Below, in pieces: positions 6,068 to 8,591 of a DNA stretch of 8,591 nt (positions are counted from its first letter, which is position 1; every line of letters starts with the position of its first letter). This stretch comes from UBA5018 sp044375975. Lineage in GTDB: Bacteria; Cyanobacteriota; Cyanobacteriia; PCC-6307; Cyanobiaceae. The notes under the pieces were generated by a model, which made no database searches, was not told the origin of the DNA, and saw only the letters and a program-made list of their open reading frames with translations. The translations under genes were made by a program, and so were the position numbers. The stretch covers positions 1-8,591 of the forward strand of contig JBILLQ010000099.1 in NCBI GenBank assembly GCA_044375975.1, written 5' to 3'.

Positions 6068-7090
6068 ATGGCCAATGCCAATGCCGCCACCGCTCAACAA
6101 AGTTCTGGGGATATGGCCGCCGCTGGGCAGCCACGCCACCTGCTACTCACCGGTGGCAGCTCCGGCATCGGCTTCCAGGCAGCGCTGCAGCTGATGGCGG
6201 CCGGCCATCGCCTCACTTTGCTCTGCCGGGATCAAGCCACCGCCGATCGTCTTGGTAAATGCCTGGGCGGCCGGGTGGCAACGCCGATCTGCGATTTGAG
6301 TGATCTAAACAGCATCGAGCGCTGCGCAGAAGCTTTGCTGATGGCGGCGGAACCGATCGACAGCCTGGTGCTCAATGCTGGTTTGCAGTACAGCGGCGAT
6401 CGGCAGCCGCGCTGGTCGGCCCAGGGCTTTGAGCTCACGCTGGCGGTGAACCATCTGGCCCATCAGCTGCTGTTGCAGCTGCTGCTGCCCCTGCTGCTGC
6501 AGGGCAAAGCGCCTCGGTTGGTGGTAACTAGCTCGGAGGTGCACGACCCCAGCACGGCCGGCGGCAAGGTGGGGGCAGCGGCGGGGTTGGGGGATTTGAC
6601 GGGGCTGCGCCAGGGGCCCGGTGCGCCGATGCTCGATGGCAGCCCTTTCAATGCCGAGAAGGCCTACAAGGACAGCAAGCTGTGCAATCTGCTGATGGCT
6701 CGGCAGCTGGAGCGGCAGCTGCGGGAGCAGGGCAAGGCATTGCCGGTGCTCGCCTGGAGTCCTGGGCTGGTGATCCCACGCCAAAGTGGCGGCTTCTTCC
6801 GCTATAGCCTCAGTCAGAATCCATTCGGTCAAACCCTTTTCGCCCTGGTGGCCCGCGACCTGTTGCGGCTCACCGAAACGCCCGCCAGAGCTGGTTCCTT
6901 GCTGGCTGGTCTGGCCACGGTGTCACCGCCGGATCCGCTTGGTTTTCAGTACTGGAGCAACCGGGTGCTGGGGCCAGGGCGGTTGCGGTTTGAGGCCACA
7001 GAGCCCAGTGTCGAGGCCCGCTCCAATCAGCTGGCCCAGGAGCTCTGGAGGCTCAGCGCCCAGGCTGTCGCAAAGCCAGGGGCTGATTGA
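6068..7090 (+). CDS. SDR-family oxidoreductase, light-dependent protochlorophyllide reductase (POR)-like paralogue
   Basis: The 340-residue product has a classical SDR fold and resembles POR more than a general SDR. Seen: TGGSSGIG at 28-35 (NADP-binding Rossmann loop), LLCRD at 51-55 (the Arg suggests NADPH), CDLSDL at 75-80, NAG at 103-105, GFELTLAVNHLAH at 120-132, VVTSSEVHD at 152-160, and the POR-like block GLGDLTGL (173-180) followed by the active site KAYKDSKLCN (198-207) with Tyr200, Lys204 and Cys206. POR has the same YKDSK-x-CN signature. Unlike true POR, the LVCNAA motif reads LVLNAG, without the Cys, and a Leu-rich run (LLLQLLLPLLL, 134-144) is unusual. A catalytic activity on protochlorophyllide is therefore not assured. 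ATG 6068 gives an Ala/Asn-rich leader; ATG 6113, just before the conserved part and after GGGG, is an alternative. It lies on the same strand as the upstream operon, 212 bases away. Confidence 0.85.
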   Translation: MANANAATAQQSSGDMAAAGQPRHLLLTGGSSGIGFQAALQLMAAGHRLTLLCRDQATADRLGKCLGGRVATPICDLSDLNSIERCAEALLMAAEPIDSLVLNAGLQYSGDRQPRWSAQGFELTLAVNHLAHQLLLQLLLPLLLQGKAPRLVVTSSEVHDPSTAGGKVGAAAGLGDLTGLRQGPGAPMLDGSPFNAEKAYKDSKLCNLLMARQLERQLREQGKALPVLAWSPGLVIPRQSGGFFRYSLSQNPFGQTLFALVARDLLRLTETPARAGSLLAGLATVSPPDPLGFQYWSNRVLGPGRLRFEATEPSVEARSNQLAQELWRLSAQAVAKPGAD

Positions 7091-7221
7091 GCCAAAAACT
7101 GCTAAGCACTGGATTGAGGATCGGTTCCGGTGATCGCAATATCTGGCTAGCTATCAATGCATAATAGGGTAGTTGATTGACATACTGACAATATCACTAT
7201 TTTGTCTTTGAGCTGATTTGC

Positions 7222-7331
7222 TGGCACCTCTATAAAACCCATATCTCACCGGTCTCGTGACACGAGAAGCATTGTAAAAAATTTGATTACCTCTACTGGC
7301 AAAAGCCTAGTGGGGAATTTTTTGGGTGCCC
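7222..7331. mobile_element. Possible 110-bp IS remnant or MITE with IS5-like ends
   Basis: The left end begins GGCACCTCTATAAAACC and the right end, read inward on the minus strand, begins GGGCACCCAAAAAATTCC. Both resemble the IS5-family end that interrupts the tubulin-like gene (GGGCACCTCGAAAAAT at 8221). The right end is followed by TTAA, the same tetranucleotide that precedes the 8221 end. The left flank does not show a matching duplication. No transposase fragment lies inside. This is a by-eye resemblance on short sequences. Confidence 0.22.
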
Positions 7332-7681
7332 TTAATGAACTAAAGACTTGGCTAACTTGCGTATCATCGGACAGCTGGCATTGCCGAGCTAGAGGAATTG
7401 CCATCCTAGAGGGTAGCGAACGGCCCCATTTGGTTGACAGACTCGATGCCAGCTGGCGCCGAGCGAGGTTTGTCTCAGGCTTATATTCTGAATCTTAATT
7501 TAAGTGGGCCTGCAAAAAATCTAGATCTCACGGTTATCGCAACAAGTAAGGCATGTCAGCAGCAGATATGCTCCTTAACTTGCAAGGACTGAATGGGTAA
7601 TTTATCGTAGTTGCTTAAAGACAAAATTTCCAATTCACCACCTGGACGCATGGGTACCTGGAGCAAGCTTGAATTTCACCA

Positions 7682-7700
7682 GGGTGCCTCGAAAAATCCC
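7682..7700 (+). repeat. IS-end-like sequence repeated at 8221
   Basis: GGGTGCCTCGAAAAAT here matches GGGCACCTCGAAAAAT at 8221-8236 in 14 of 16 positions and in the same orientation. The core CCTCGAAAAAT also occurs at 96-106. No transposase sequence follows it on either strand, so if it is an IS end it is a solo remnant. No YTAR-type target site adjoins it. Confidence 0.22.
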
Positions 7701-7918
7701 AGGCTAACTGGTCTCCTAAGCCAAGAGGCATTCCAATCACTGGGCAACCTTCCAACTCGCTCGGCCAAGGCGGGCGAAGGTCCGAGCGGCCAGAGTCGAC
7801 CACCCTTTCACAACCCTAGTTACGTTCAGTTTCTTGTCCAAAAAAGCAGAGTCGCCACTCATTGTGACAACCTGAATTACAACTTCGTTTTAGTTGGCAA
7901 GAGATCTGCCACCAAGAT

Positions 7919-7963
7919 ATGAATCAAGGCAGCATGAATCAAGACAGTATGAATCAAGGCAGC
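7919..7963 (+). repeat. Three tandem 15-bp units, each beginning with an in-frame ATG
   Basis: The units ATGAATCAAGGCAGC, ATGAATCAAGACAGT and ATGAATCAAGGCAGC run without gaps and are followed by ATGAACCAC, the beginning of a fourth, diverged copy. Each unit encodes MNQGS or MNQDS. The first and third carry AAGG about 5 bases before the next ATG, so the array multiplies both the start codon and a Shine-Dalgarno-like sequence. The conserved protein begins only at the fourth Met (7964). Confidence 0.9.
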
Positions 7964-8242
7964 ATGAACCACTTGGTGATCGGCCTGGGCGGCACGGGCG
8001 GCAAAAGCATTCGGGCACTGCGTAAGCTGATCTTCTCAGAGCAAAAGCTTACCGCTAAACCAGCACAAAATGTTGATTTTTTATATATCGATTCATCCCG
8101 CGAGATGATGTCTCAAACAGACCCTACCTGGAAGGTCCTTGACAAATCGGTTCAGTTGCCAGCCGCATCTCAACTGCAGATAACCGGAGAGGATTTATCG
8201 AGCTTGCTTGATAATATTAAGGGCACCTCGAAAAATAACTAA
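7919..8242 (+). pseudogene. Tubulin/FtsZ-like protein, N-terminal fragment truncated by an IS5-family insertion
   Basis: The 107-residue frame starts with three MNQ(G/D)S repeats and then reads MNHLVIGLGGTGGKSIRALRK (residues 16-36), the nucleotide-binding N-terminus of large tubulin-like proteins (Pfam Tubulin_2 type), followed by FLYIDSSREMMSQTDPTWKVL (59-79) and QLPAASQLQI, also familiar from that family. Complete members are several hundred to more than a thousand residues, so over 85% is missing. Similarity to the family ends near LDNIKG; the remaining codons and the TAA at 8240-8242 come from the inserted element. The tubulin signature loop (GGGTGSG-like) and T7 loop are therefore absent. 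The start could be any of the ATGs at 7919, 7934, 7949 or 7964; 7964 matches homologues best. Such proteins are thought to bind GTP and have been linked to membrane remodelling. This copy is probably non-functional unless the rest resumes beyond the element. Confidence 0.78.
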
Positions 8243-8264
8243 TTCCCAGAAATCCTACGGGTAC

Positions 8265-8287
8265 AAAAAAGCCGCCCAAGAGGCGGC
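8265..8287 (-). terminator. Rho-independent terminator for the transposase gene
   Basis: On the minus strand GCCGCC (8287-8282), loop TCTTG, GGCGGC (8276-8271) form a 6-bp all-GC stem followed directly by six T (8270-8265). It lies 68 bases beyond the transposase stop codon and within the IS, so it should end the transposase transcript. On the plus strand the T run is replaced by A, so read-through from the tubulin-like side is not stopped by the same signal. Confidence 0.82.
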
Positions 8288-8354
8288 CGGTCGAAATAAA
8301 GCAATACCTACCCCTATCTAGATCGCTAAATCTATGAGTGCTTGTTCGAGAGAT

Positions 8355-8591
8355 TTATGCAGCTAATTTAATACTGGAAGAGCGCTGGAGATAACGAAGG
8401 AAATTAAACGTCAGATTCTTGAGACCCCACCAAACCTCGGTTCTCTCCAGTCCAATCTTTCTTATCAGCTTTCCACCCATGGACATGGTCATGCACCCGA
8501 AGACGTGCTCCACGCAAGCCCTGATTGCCGACTTGACTCGATTCATTTTCTTGGCCTCGTCGCTAAGCGGATGATTGCGAGCACCCTTTTC
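8355..8591 (-). CDS. IS5-family transposase, C-terminal 78 residues (partial, start outside window)
   Basis: The frame is open on the minus strand from the window edge to the TAA at 8357-8355. It reads EKGARNHPLSDEAKK and then NRVKSAIRACVEHVFG, followed by GLERTEVWWGLKNLTFNFLRYLQR. This is the C-terminal signature of IS5-group DDE transposases: the R-x3-E motif is RACVE, with the catalytic Glu at fragment residue 28, and the GLxNLxxNxxRYxQR-like end is typical. A Met lies at 8546, but the 15 codons upstream of it are clearly part of the family, so it is not the start. The two upstream catalytic Asp residues lie outside the window. The gene points toward the broken tubulin-like gene and has its own terminator. 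Confidence 0.88.
   Translation of the reverse strand, partial: EKGARNHPLSDEAKKMNRVKSAIRACVEHVFGCMTMSMGGKLIRKIGLERTEVWWGLKNLTFNFLRYLQRSSSIKLAA

Larger units (their letters stand above)
7091..7918. other. Long AT-richer region without recognisable genes
   Basis: These 828 bases between the SDR gene and the tubulin-like gene hold only short open frames with no motif I recognise: 7283-7498 starts at a TTG, and 7611-7922 starts at a TTG and crosses an IS-end-like sequence at 7684. The latter ends in an ATGA overlap with 7919, which would be notable if it were a real gene, but its composition looks random. A 15-base palindrome, TCTCGTG-A-CACGAGA (7253-7267), and IS-end-like sequences at 7222, 7331 and 7684 suggest decayed mobile DNA. 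A TTGACA hexamer at 7177-7182 has no good -10 at the right distance; TATTTT at 7198-7203 leaves only 15 bases. Confidence 0.5.
8221..8591 (-). mobile_element. IS5-family insertion sequence, one end and 3' part of transposase gene (partial)
   Basis: The element begins at GGGCACCTCGAAAAAT (8221), exactly where the tubulin-like reading loses similarity, and continues past the window edge. It contains a minus-strand terminator and the C-terminal part of an IS5-type transposase. The four bases before it are TTAA (8217-8220), which fits the YTAR target preference known for IS5-group elements. The other end and the target duplication are outside the window, so the boundary is inferred from one side. 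Confidence 0.65.

Noticed and set aside
7283..7498. A 71-codon frame in the gene-free region
   Set aside because: TTG start, no ribosome binding site, no motif, and it crosses the putative IS-remnant boundary at 7331.
7611..7922. A 103-codon frame ending in an ATGA overlap with the tubulin-like start
   Set aside because: It starts at TTG with no ribosome binding site, contains an IS-end-like sequence and shows no family resemblance. The overlap is probably chance, though not excluded.
1..8591. CRISPR array, tRNA or rRNA genes
   Set aside because: No regularly spaced direct repeats, cloverleaf-like segments or conserved rRNA stretches were seen on either strand.

Overview
The window looks like a GC-rich cyanobacterial chromosome segment, most likely from the Synechococcus/Cyanobium group. 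This is inferred from gene content: a type II NADH dehydrogenase, a protochlorophyllide-reductase-like SDR protein, a PspA/IM30-family protein, and transposase ends resembling those common in cyanobacteria. No 16S gene or other phylogenetic marker is present.

Layout. The left edge (1-37, minus) is the first dozen codons of a transposase, probably IS630 family. After a possible small ORF (117-236, minus) comes a full-length NDH-2 gene (328-1698, minus). It is divergent from an NAD-type malic enzyme gene, maeA (2068-3810, plus). The 369-base region between them holds two inverted repeats and a GTA-N8-TAC motif. After 375 bases with no convincing gene comes a two-gene operon with an ATGA overlap: a PspA/IM30-like coiled-coil protein (4186-4911) and a membrane-anchored PstS-like substrate-binding-domain protein (4908-5855). 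A POR-like SDR oxidoreductase follows (6068-7090). An AT-richer stretch of 828 bases with no recognisable gene, but with possible IS-end remnants, leads to the first ~100 codons of a tubulin/FtsZ-like protein (7919-8242). That gene is broken at about 8220 by an IS5-family element, whose transposase C-terminus (8355-8591, minus) and rho-independent terminator (8265-8287) are in view.

How the genes may work together. NDH-2 (NADH to quinone) and malic enzyme (malate to pyruvate plus NADH) are both central redox genes sharing one divergent control region. The notable part is the right half. A PspA-family (ESCRT-III-like) membrane protein is translationally coupled to a membrane-tethered, PstS-fold protein that need not be a phosphate transporter subunit. 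Further downstream on the same strand is a tubulin-like GTPase-family gene. Large tubulin-like proteins have been proposed as parts of multi-component membrane-remodelling systems, so this may be a variant of such a system, now probably inactivated by the IS5 insertion. The gene identities are seen in the sequence; the shared function is inference.

Both window edges lie inside insertion sequences, which suggests either an IS-bounded accessory segment or a contig that stopped at repeats.
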